Shown here: positions 8,480 through 15,988 of the stretch, one piece after another
Layout: each line of letters starts with the position of its first letter
How positions within the stretch are numbered: the first letter of the stretch is position 1
Assembly: GCF_008245225.1 (NCBI RefSeq)
Contig: NZ_VTAW01000026.1
Location: 1-50,064 of the forward strand
Reading direction: 5' to 3'
DNA length: 50,064 bases
From: Natrialba swarupiae
GTDB taxonomy: Archaea; Halobacteriota; Halobacteria; Halobacteriales; Natrialbaceae
Notes under the pieces: model-generated
Told to the model about the DNA's origin: nothing
The model's input: the letters and a program-made list of their open reading frames with translations, nothing else
Database searches by the model: none
Position numbers and translations under genes: made by a program

Positions 8480-10783
8480 CTACTCGTTTTCGAACGGGGT
8501 GACAGCGTCGTCGGGGCTGTCAGTCTCGAACCGGTCGAGGGCCCTCGAGAGGCGGTTTGCACGCTCGGCGAGATCCGACATCGATCCCGTTACTTCGGTG
8601 AGCGCGCTCGTCTGCTCTTCGGTCGCGGCGGCGACCGTGTCGGCCCCGGTCGCCGTCTCCTGGCTGATCGTCGCGATCTCGCTTACCTGCGAGACGACCT
8701 CGTGAGTGGAGTTCATCTGTTGTTCGGTTGCGGTGGAAATCTCCTGAACGCCGGAACTGGTCTCATCGGCGTACTCGGCGATATCTTCCAGGGCGTCGGC
8801 CGCGTGTTCGACGCGACGAGCCGTCACGTCGATCTCGTCGCTGGTCTGCTCGACCGCACTCACCGATTGCTGGGTTTGCTCTCGGATCCGCTCGAGGTGA
8901 GTTTCGACCTCCGAGGCGGCCTCTTTGGCGCTTGCCGAGAGTTCCTTGACCTCCTCGGCGACGGCCGCGAAGTCCTCGCTGTCGCCACTCGAGGGACGGA
9001 CCGCCTCGAGATTCGTGTTCAACGCCAGCATGTTCGTTCGGTCGGCGATCACCTGGATTCGGTCGATCAGGGTATCGATCTTCGCGACTTCCTGCTCCAG
9101 TTTCCCAATCTCATCGACGGCTCGCCCGGACTCGGTTTCGATCGACGCCATCCCGGCGATCGCATCCCGAGCGGCCTCGCGACCCGCGTCACCGGTCGAT
9201 GCAGTCTCCTTAGCGAGTTCTGCAACCTCGTTCGACGACTCCGTGATCTCCCTCGTCGTTCGCGAAAGCTCCGAGAGCTCCTCGGTTACGTCCTGTAACG
9301 AGTCGTTCTGTTCGACTGCGCCGTCGGAGATTCGCTGAACGGAGCCGGCCACGTTCTCCGACGCTTCGCGGACCGCCCTGCTCGAGTCGGCGACCTGTTC
9401 GCTCGCCGTTGCGACTTCCCCCGCGAAATAGTTCAGCCGCGCGATCGTCTCCTCGAGTTGCTCGAGGGTTCCGTTGAACTCCGTCGCGACCTCACGCATC
9501 GGTTCGGTGTCCGTCGCGTCGGGGTCCATGCGCACCGTGAGATCTCCCTCCGCGGCCGCCTGCATCACGTCCGCGTAGCGATTCGCAGCACGTGTAAGGT
9601 CCTCGTTCATGTGCTGGGTGTGGCGTCGCTCGCGTTCGGCTTCCTCCCGGGCACGCCGTGTCTCCTCCATCCGATCACGAAGTGAGAGGCGCATGTTGTC
9701 GAACGCCACGTACAGCTGACCGATCTCGTCGACGCGGTTCGTCTCGAGGTCGACGTCCAGGTCGCCCGCTTCCATGCGGGAAGCCTCGTGGCTGAGTCTG
9801 TTGACCGACCGGGCCGTGTTCCGTCCGAGGATCGCCCCCATCGCCGTGATCAGGAGAACAAGCCCGGCGGTCGCCGTGAAGCCGAGCCACTGGACGGTGG
9901 TGACGAACCCGTAGGCGTCGGCCGTCGGCTCGTGGACGAGAACGATCCAGTCGGTCCCCTCGACGGGGGCGGAGCCGACGACGTGTTCCTCCTCGGGGAA
10001 CCCGTAGGCCGTGAGGGTATCCGATGTTTCCGCTGACGCGACCGTCCGGGAGCCGGGTCCGGCCGAATCGGCGAGGGCGTCGGAATCGCCGCCGTACGTC
10101 TGCCCGAAGTGGCGCAACTCATCGCCGTATCCCTCGTCACCGAACACCAGACGCTTCTCGCCGTCGAGGACGAGCGTCGACGATCGATCGTCGCCGTGCG
10201 TGCTGAACTGTTCCGTGTACTGCTCGAGTTCGACGGTGTAGACGACGCCGATTGCGCCGTCGCCGGTGGTCTGAGCGTAGGTGACGGCCGGCTGTCCGTC
10301 GCCTTCCTCGAGGAGGTACGGACTCGACCGATAGACCGAGAACGGATCGATCCCCTCGATCAGGCTCTCTGAGTCGGGAATCGAGAGTTCTTCGACGGAG
10401 TCGCCGGTGAGCGTCCGATCAGTGCTGGCGATGATCTCACCGTCACCGGTGTCGACGATGTGAATCGCGTTCGCTCGATCGGGATGTTGTGTGTACTGTC
10501 GAAGCTCCGTCGTCGTGAGGCTTCGAAGCTCGGGGCTCCGGATGAGCGTCTCGACCCGTTGTTCGTTGCTCTCGGACCACGCCTGGAGACTCTTGGCTTC
10601 TTGTTCTGCGAGAGTTGCGTACTCCTCGTCGGCGTTGTCCTGGACGTGCGCCCGGATCTCCTCGGTGGCGAAGAATCCGATCATCCCGACGGAGGCACCG
10701 ATCAACAGGAGGACGATCCCGAATTTCAGCGCGTAGTTTCTCCGGATGACCGAAGGCACGTTTCGGCGAAGCCTGTCCAGCAT
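8480..10783 (-). CDS. Methyl-accepting chemotaxis transducer (Htr)
   Basis: Membrane chemoreceptor, 767 aa. Membrane segment 1 (GIVLLLIGASVGMIGFFA) lies at about 22-40, an extracellular Cache-type sensor domain at about 45-290, membrane segment 2 at about 297-318, HAMP at 320-375 and a second HAMP-like stretch near 400-450. The cytoplasmic coiled-coil signalling domain reaches to about 740 with hairpin tip RTNMLALNTNLEAVRPSSGD. It signals to CheA/CheW. The gene follows a binding lipoprotein (10837-12156) on the same strand after 53 bp, which suggests the pair senses one ligand together. The tip departs from the usual EAARA sequence (EAVRP). Confidence 0.93.
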   Translation of the reverse strand: MLDRLRRNVPSVIRRNYALKFGIVLLLIGASVGMIGFFATEEIRAHVQDNADEEYATLAEQEAKSLQAWSESNEQRVETLIRSPELRSLTTTELRQYTQHPDRANAIHIVDTGDGEIIASTDRTLTGDSVEELSIPDSESLIEGIDPFSVYRSSPYLLEEGDGQPAVTYAQTTGDGAIGVVYTVELEQYTEQFSTHGDDRSSTLVLDGEKRLVFGDEGYGDELRHFGQTYGGDSDALADSAGPGSRTVASAETSDTLTAYGFPEEEHVVGSAPVEGTDWIVLVHEPTADAYGFVTTVQWLGFTATAGLVLLITAMGAILGRNTARSVNRLSHEASRMEAGDLDVDLETNRVDEIGQLYVAFDNMRLSLRDRMEETRRAREEAERERRHTQHMNEDLTRAANRYADVMQAAAEGDLTVRMDPDATDTEPMREVATEFNGTLEQLEETIARLNYFAGEVATASEQVADSSRAVREASENVAGSVQRISDGAVEQNDSLQDVTEELSELSRTTREITESSNEVAELAKETASTGDAGREAARDAIAGMASIETESGRAVDEIGKLEQEVAKIDTLIDRIQVIADRTNMLALNTNLEAVRPSSGDSEDFAAVAEEVKELSASAKEAASEVETHLERIREQTQQSVSAVEQTSDEIDVTARRVEHAADALEDIAEYADETSSGVQEISTATEQQMNSTHEVVSQVSEIATISQETATGADTVAAATEEQTSALTEVTGSMSDLAERANRLSRALDRFETDSPDDAVTPFENE

Positions 10784-10836
10784 CGTCCGGATACAGGGAA
10801 AACACTGACATTAGCGTTTTGTATACTGTATCGTGC

Positions 10837-12156
10837 TCAGGGTCCGACGATCTCGAGGAGTCGCTCCGCCGTCGTCTCGACGTTCCACGACTCGAGAAAC
10901 GAGGCGAACGCCTCCTCGAGTTGGTTTTTCGTCGCGGGATGGATGGCGGAACCGTGGGTGATCGTCGGGAGTTGGTCGCCAGAGGCGTCGAAGTCGGCCA
11001 TCTGATCTTGTAAGAAGGGAGGGAACTCCTCGGCGGGAACGTCGGTCCGCGGCGGAATGGAGCCTTTTGGCTGGTTAAACCGACGTTGTGCGTCGACGGA
11101 TCCGCAGTACTGAAGAAACGCGCTGGTCAGCTCTGGAGAGGGATTGGGGTCCGGCATCACGAACGAGTCGAGAACCATCGTATACACCCCGTCGGTTCCG
11201 GGGAAGGCCACGTGACTCCACTCTTCGCCGTACGTGAGTTCCGCGGAACTGTAGTGGCCGGCCGCCCAGTCACCCTGGTGGGTAAAGGCCGCATCGCCAG
11301 TGATGACCTGTGCGTTCGCCTCGTCCCAGGCGATCGAACTCGCATCCGGGCTGACGTGCTCGCGATAGCGTTCGATCAGCGACAGCGACTCGGCGACGGG
11401 CTCCGCCAGTCCGTCCACGTCGCCGTCGAGAAACGACTGGAACGTCTCGAGGCCATGCTGACCGAGGAAGACGGTTTCCCAGAGTTGGACCGTCGGCCAG
11501 GCGTCCTGAGTTTGGTGGGCGAGCGGCGTGTACCCGGCGTCGGCAACCGCCTCGAACACCTCGAGTAATGTTTCGGGATCGTCGACCGATCTGGGGTCGA
11601 CGCCGACGTCCTCGACGATGTCGACGTTGTAAAAGAGGTTGTTCAGCCGGTGGATATTGACCGGCACCGCGACGTACACGCCGTTGCGTTGGGAGAGTTC
11701 TCGGACGCTATCGATGTACGCCTCGCGCATGTCATCGGACCAGATATCGTCGAGAGCCGCGAGCACGTTCGAGTCGGTGAACGGTCGAAGCGCCTCACCG
11801 GGCCAGATCTGGAACGTACTCGGCGGCTCCTCGTCGATGAGCCGTGACTGAACCGCGGCGTTGAGCGCCGATCCAGCGCCACCCGGCGCGGGATTCTCCT
11901 CGATTACGCCTTCCTCGTGCTCCTCGAGAAATCCGTCGAGGAGCGCCTCGAGTGCGTCTTCCTCGCCGCCAGCGGTCCACCAGTGGATGAGTTCGAGCCG
12001 AGAGGTGTCGTCCGGATCGTTGGCGTCGCCGTCGTCGCTCGCGTGTCCGTCCGATGTACACCCTGCGAGGACGACCGCCGCCCCGCCGATCATCCCGACC
12101 CGACGGAGCACTGTCCGCCGAGACGCGTTCGAACCGTCGGTTTCTCCCCACCCCAT
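10837..12156 (-). CDS. Orphan sugar-binding lipoprotein, probable chemosensory binding protein
   Basis: Solute-binding protein family 1, 439 aa, clearly paralogous to the importer lipoprotein at 3383-4702: HWWTAGGEE, NPAPGGAG, PPSTFQIWPGEALRP and VNIHRLNNLFYNVDIVED are shared. Tat signal SRRTVLRRVGM and lipobox VVLAGC indicate export and lipid anchoring. No permease or ATPase accompanies it; the next gene downstream is a chemotaxis transducer. This matches the arrangement known for Halobacterium BasB/BasT and CosB/CosT, where the binding protein serves taxis rather than uptake. The ligand is inferred to be a sugar. Confidence 0.92.
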   Translation of the reverse strand: MGWGETDGSNASRRTVLRRVGMIGGAAVVLAGCTSDGHASDDGDANDPDDTSRLELIHWWTAGGEEDALEALLDGFLEEHEEGVIEENPAPGGAGSALNAAVQSRLIDEEPPSTFQIWPGEALRPFTDSNVLAALDDIWSDDMREAYIDSVRELSQRNGVYVAVPVNIHRLNNLFYNVDIVEDVGVDPRSVDDPETLLEVFEAVADAGYTPLAHQTQDAWPTVQLWETVFLGQHGLETFQSFLDGDVDGLAEPVAESLSLIERYREHVSPDASSIAWDEANAQVITGDAAFTHQGDWAAGHYSSAELTYGEEWSHVAFPGTDGVYTMVLDSFVMPDPNPSPELTSAFLQYCGSVDAQRRFNQPKGSIPPRTDVPAEEFPPFLQDQMADFDASGDQLPTITHGSAIHPATKNQLEEAFASFLESWNVETTAERLLEIVGP

Positions 12157-12183
12157 CGTACACTGGTCAGTCGTTCCAACCGA

Positions 12184-12193
12184 GCATATGTGT
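12184..12193 (-). promoter_or_regulatory. TATA box of the binding-protein/transducer operon
   Basis: On the minus strand ACACATATGC lies about 28-37 bp before ATG 12156. Leaderless or short-leader transcription is expected. Confidence 0.5.
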
Positions 12194-12234
12194 TTCTACC
12201 GATCGCCGTCCGATCCGGTCGTCGGAGAGCCGTT

Positions 12235-13128
12235 CTAGGACCCCTTTTCGAGGAACTCCTGTTTCGGTGGTGAGCCGCCCCACGAAGAGACCGTGTTCGA
12301 CTCCTCCTCGAGGACGCGGACGCCCGTCTCGGTGTCGGGGTCCAGCGTCGCCATCTCGGCGCTCAGCTCGATCCGGTTGCCGCCGGGCCCCCAGAAGTAC
12401 GCGAAGAGGTTCGAACCCGCGTTGTGTCGACTCGGGCCGTACTCGAGCTGGTAGCCGTGTTGTGCCAGCCGGTCACAGAAGAGCTTGATGTGGTCGAACG
12501 ATTCGAACTGGAACGCGATATGGTGGAGCGTTTCCGCTGGATCGTCGGTCCTGGTGAAGCCGGCGTCGTGGTGAAACCGGCCGTGGCGCATCCAGGACTG
12601 CACCGTCGAGCCGTCTTCCTCGACGATCTCGTCCGAGACGTCGAAATCGAGGTGGTCCTCGAGGAAAGCGACGTCTTCCTCGATCGCGTCGCTCATCAGA
12701 TTGATGTGATCGAGATCCAGCGGTGCGACGCCGAGGCGATCGGCGGTTGCCTTCGTCGGGTGGAGATAACGCGTATCCGCGACGCTGACCAGTTCGACGT
12801 CGATACCGCTCGGGAGGCTGACTCGGACGCCGCTTTCCTGTCCCGGTTCGGCTCCGTCGGTTCGTCGGACGTCAGCTTCGGTATCGGCGAGGCGGCGTTC
12901 GTAGGCGTCGATCTCCGCGTCGGTGAGGCGGATTGCGAAGTGTTCGATCCCCGTCCCGCCCTCGGTCAGAGCGAGATCGTAGTTCTCGTCGAGGCCACAG
13001 CCGAGGTAGACGACGCCGTCACGTCGGTCGAGTTCGTCGAGGCCGAAGACGTCGGTATAACAGTCGACGGACTCCTCGAGGTCGGTCACTGCCATCGTTG
13101 CGTGTTCGAGTTTGCGGACTCCAGTCAT
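12235..13128 (-). CDS. Extradiol ring-cleavage dioxygenase (VOC family, catechol 2,3-dioxygenase-like)
   Basis: Type I extradiol dioxygenase, 297 aa, cleaving catecholic rings with Fe(II). It has two vicinal-oxygen-chelate domains. The N-terminal one starts KLEHATMAVTDLEESVDCYT. The catalytic C-terminal one carries the 2-His-1-Glu ligands: His in LDHINLMSD near 160, His in LHHIAFQF near 208-209 and Glu in GNRIELSAEM near 255. It follows the ring-hydroxylating dioxygenase alpha and beta genes on the same strand, which suggests one aromatic pathway. The true substrate cannot be told from sequence. No dihydrodiol dehydrogenase is present nearby. Confidence 0.88.
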   Translation of the reverse strand: MTGVRKLEHATMAVTDLEESVDCYTDVFGLDELDRRDGVVYLGCGLDENYDLALTEGGTGIEHFAIRLTDAEIDAYERRLADTEADVRRTDGAEPGQESGVRVSLPSGIDVELVSVADTRYLHPTKATADRLGVAPLDLDHINLMSDAIEEDVAFLEDHLDFDVSDEIVEEDGSTVQSWMRHGRFHHDAGFTRTDDPAETLHHIAFQFESFDHIKLFCDRLAQHGYQLEYGPSRHNAGSNLFAYFWGPGGNRIELSAEMATLDPDTETGVRVLEEESNTVSSWGGSPPKQEFLEKGS

Positions 13129-13192
13129 GGGTAATGTGTCGAGTTGTGTGTTCGGTTTTCGCGTGTCGAGTGTGTTCGTTGGTCGATACGTC

Positions 13193-13717
13193 TCAGAAGA
13201 ACACCGAGATGTTTTTCATCGGAAGGACGGTGTGATCGAGGCGAATATCTCGTTCGGCCAGTTTGAGCTCGCCGTCGACCCGGCGTAACACGTCGTGGCG
13301 TTCTGCGGAAATCGTCGTTCCGTCGGCCTCTTCTCCCTGGGCCAGGAACAACAGCAGGTTGTTCTTCACCGAGAGCTCGTCGCCGTCGACGTCTTTCACC
13401 CGGACGTTGGTCACGAAGTGGCGGGTTCGCGTCGGCGGGTCCTCCGACCACGCGAACTCCGACTGGAAGCGCTCGATGCGGGCGTCCAGCGTCGACCAAT
13501 CTTCCCGGTAGTTGAAGCCCTCGTCGCTGAACTCCGAGCGGTCCGAGCCACGGTCGCGCGTGACTCGCAGCGGCATGTCGTATCTGATGTCCTCGGTCAT
13601 CAGCTCGAGCCACTGCTCGAGTTCTTTGGTGTCGAGCAGTTCGGCTTCGTGGTTGTAAAACGATACACACTCGTAGTGGAGTTCGTGATCCGGTTTCTGC
13701 GTCGCGCGTTGGCTCAT
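13193..13717 (-). CDS. Aromatic ring-hydroxylating dioxygenase, beta (small) subunit
   Basis: Small structural subunit of a Rieske non-haem iron oxygenase, 174 aa, with an NTF2-like cone fold. Conserved features are YNHEAELLDTKELEQWLELM near the N-terminus and the run DIRYDMPLRVTRDRG. It ends with LDHTVLPMKNISVFF. The start at ATG 13717 lies 2 bp after the alpha-subunit stop, so the two are translated together to form the alpha3beta3 oxygenase. Confidence 0.9.
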   Translation of the reverse strand: MSQRATQKPDHELHYECVSFYNHEAELLDTKELEQWLELMTEDIRYDMPLRVTRDRGSDRSEFSDEGFNYREDWSTLDARIERFQSEFAWSEDPPTRTRHFVTNVRVKDVDGDELSVKNNLLLFLAQGEEADGTTISAERHDVLRRVDGELKLAERDIRLDHTVLPMKNISVFF

Positions 13718-13719
13718 GG

Positions 13720-15153
13720 TTAGATGTGGTCCTCCGGGTAACTCATCCCGATCTCCTGGTCGGTCATCGCCTTGTACCAGTTGCCGTGGAACGTCCGGCA
13801 GGTCCCCTCCTCGAGGTTGTCGTCCCAGGCGGTACCGGGACCGTGCCAGTCCTCGTCGATGGATGCCTTACTCATGCCGGGCATTCCCATCTGATAGTTG
13901 TAACCGACCCCGTTTTTCTCCGCGTAGACGGATCCGGCTGCCTCGGCGATGCCGTCCCAGACGGCGAGGTCGTCCTGCTCGAAGTTCCCGGACGGGCTGA
14001 ACGTTCCGACGGCCACGTCGTAGGCCCGCTGTTTGTACTCCTCGGAGGCTTCTGCAGGCACGAGCACCCAGCTCCAGAACTCCATCTCGCCGGGGGCGAC
14101 CGGTTGCCACTTCCGGAGGCTGAAGAAGCCGTCGAGCTCCTTGTCCGGATCGTTGGTCGCAGCGAGGTGGATAAACGAGAGGTTCGGGAAGATTGTCCCC
14201 GTCGCCGCTCCGCAGGCGGCGGCGAGATCGTACTGTTCGTCGCTCAGGTTCTCGTCGGTGACGTACTCCTCCGGGTAGCCAAAGAAGACCTCGTCTTCGG
14301 GCTCGAGCAGCCGGAGACTCGTCGAGCCCGAATCGGCGTGGGTGACGTGGCGCTGGGTCTCCTGGCCCGGCGTCCCCGAGATCTCGTTGGCGGCGAAGCC
14401 GACCTCGATCACCGATCGGTGGGCGAAGCCGGTGTGGTAGCTGTCGGCCGAGAAGTTGTCGGCTCCCGACTTCCAGTCGCTGTCCGCTCGCCAGCGGTGG
14501 GGCTCGCCGATGACCTCGAGTCCACCTTCCGCGATGTCGAGGTGGACGTCGAGATACCACTTGAAATCGCCGAGATACTCCTCGAGGGAGGGGCCCTCGT
14601 CGGCGATGGACGCGAAGACGAGGCCTTTGTAGTTTTCGACGCGGGACGCTTCGTGGAGTCCCCACTCGTCGGTATCGAGCCCTTGGAAGGCCTGATCGCG
14701 AAGGGGGATCCCGGCGAGATCGCCGGTGTTTTTGAACGTCCAGCCGTGGTACGGACACCGGAAGTGAGACGTGTTACCCTGTTCGGCCTTGCACACCTTG
14801 GCTCCATGGTGTGTACAGGAGTCGAACAGGACGCGGATCTCACCGTCCTCGTCCCGAACGAAGATAAACGGGTCCTTGCCGATGTATCTCCGGGCGTAGT
14901 CTCCGGGTTCGGAAACCTCGCTCTCGTGGCCGATAAACACCCAGCACTGCCCGAAAATTCGGCGGAGTTCGGCCTCGAATATCTCTTCGTCGTTGAAGAC
15001 CTTTGCTGGAAGGACCCCCTCCTCGAGCGACTCGCCGACGCCATCGACGATACGCTCTGCCCGTGGCGTCATTTCGTGCTCGAGTGTGGGAACCCGCTCG
15101 CAGGCTCGTTCACACGGTGTTCCGTGTGTCTGGTCACCGTCGTCGAGTGACAT
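13720..15153 (-). CDS. Aromatic ring-hydroxylating dioxygenase, alpha (large) subunit
   Basis: Catalytic subunit of a Rieske non-haem iron oxygenase, 477 aa from ATG 15153 (MSLDDGDQTHG). A longer frame to 15219 would overlap the promoter and is rejected. The Rieske [2Fe-2S] ligands are in CTHHGAKVC and FRCPYHGWTF. The mononuclear iron site is DNFSADSYHTGFAHRS (two His plus a later Asp). It inserts O2 into an aromatic ring with electrons from a reductase and ferredoxin that are not encoded here. First gene of the operon alpha-beta-extradiol dioxygenase, divergent from the HTH regulator at 15258. Confidence 0.93.
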   Translation of the reverse strand: MSLDDGDQTHGTPCERACERVPTLEHEMTPRAERIVDGVGESLEEGVLPAKVFNDEEIFEAELRRIFGQCWVFIGHESEVSEPGDYARRYIGKDPFIFVRDEDGEIRVLFDSCTHHGAKVCKAEQGNTSHFRCPYHGWTFKNTGDLAGIPLRDQAFQGLDTDEWGLHEASRVENYKGLVFASIADEGPSLEEYLGDFKWYLDVHLDIAEGGLEVIGEPHRWRADSDWKSGADNFSADSYHTGFAHRSVIEVGFAANEISGTPGQETQRHVTHADSGSTSLRLLEPEDEVFFGYPEEYVTDENLSDEQYDLAAACGAATGTIFPNLSFIHLAATNDPDKELDGFFSLRKWQPVAPGEMEFWSWVLVPAEASEEYKQRAYDVAVGTFSPSGNFEQDDLAVWDGIAEAAGSVYAEKNGVGYNYQMGMPGMSKASIDEDWHGPGTAWDDNLEEGTCRTFHGNWYKAMTDQEIGMSYPEDHI

Positions 15154-15189
15154 GGATATAGATAGGGGCGAGATCGTTGCCAATCGTGT

Positions 15190-15216
15190 CCATAAATATC
15201 GAGGGTCTTTATACGG
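15190..15216. promoter_or_regulatory. Divergent promoter pair between dioxygenase operon and regulator
   Basis: On the minus strand GATATTTATG (about 15191-15200) lies about 40 bp before ATG 15153. On the plus strand TCTTTATACGG (about 15206-15216) lies about 45 bp before ATG 15258. The two TATA elements are only about 10 bp apart back to back, so one regulator bound here could control both directions. Confidence 0.6.
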
Positions 15217-15257
15217 CAATGGGGAAAGTTAAGGGTTCACGCGGTGTACACCCCGAT

Positions 15258-15911
15258 ATGGGTGAGGGGATTCGAACGGAGATTCGCATCGACGAGCCCG
15301 ACGACTGTCCGGTCGCCACCGCCTCGGCGGAAGCCGGTGCAGTCTGTCATCACGCCTCGAGAACGACGAACGCGGCCGGCGTCACGGAGGAGTTTCTGGT
15401 CGACGCCGAGGCGTCGGAGGGACTCGAAGAGAGCGTCCCGGACGCCGACCTCGACGAGGTGTTTACGTACGCGATAAATAGCGTCTATCGGTTCGACCGC
15501 GAGGCCGACCGTGGCTGCCCGTGTGAAGTCATAGAGGGGTTAGAGTGTCCGATATTCGACATCTACGCTCGAAACGGCTCACTGTTCGTCTCCTTTCACG
15601 TCGCCGACGCGGAGGGCGTCCGCGAGGTGGTCTCGACGCTCAGAGATCAGTACGCGAACGTCGAAGTCGAGAACCTCATCCGTTCCCAGCAGGCCTCCGG
15701 GGACGAGGCTCTGGCGTTTATCGACCGCACCGAACTCACCGACAGACAGTGGGAGGTCCTGCGAATGGCCTACGAGATGGGGTATTTCGACCATCCCAAG
15801 CAGGCAAACGCCAGCGACGTCGCCGAGGTTTTAGACATTGCACCGGCAACGCTCTCGGAACACCTCGCGGCCGCTCAAACCAAGGTCTTCGAGTCGATTC
15901 TCGACGAGTAA
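15258..15911 (+). CDS. Bat-type HTH_10 transcriptional regulator with Cys/His-rich sensor region
   Basis: DNA-binding regulator, 217 aa. The C-terminal 60 residues form the haloarchaeal HTH_10 domain: LTDRQWEVLRMAYEMGYFDH, then VAEVLDIAPATLSEHL. The N-terminal region contains five Cys and two adjacent His (DDCPVA, AVCHHAS, GCPCEVIEGLECP) that could hold a metal or Fe-S cluster. ATG 15258 is preferred over ATG 15219, because the TATA box at about 15206-15216 is too close to 15219. Its divergent position makes it the likely controller of the Rieske dioxygenase operon. Confidence 0.88.
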   Translation: MGEGIRTEIRIDEPDDCPVATASAEAGAVCHHASRTTNAAGVTEEFLVDAEASEGLEESVPDADLDEVFTYAINSVYRFDREADRGCPCEVIEGLECPIFDIYARNGSLFVSFHVADAEGVREVVSTLRDQYANVEVENLIRSQQASGDEALAFIDRTELTDRQWEVLRMAYEMGYFDHPKQANASDVAEVLDIAPATLSEHLAAAQTKVFESILDE

Positions 15912-15988
15912 CCCCACGCTGTCGGCTCTCGAGAACGAACCGACGACAACCCCCTGGGCAGTCGTGGCCGACTCCGAGCGGGTCTGGG

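Noticed and set aside
13726-15150. Plus-strand frame of 474 codons
   Set aside because: Shadow of the Rieske alpha subunit on the opposite strand.
15264-15280. GGGATTCGAAC as a tRNA T-loop
   Set aside because: It lies within the regulator gene and no acceptor stem or anticodon arm can be formed. No tRNA or rRNA gene was found in the window.
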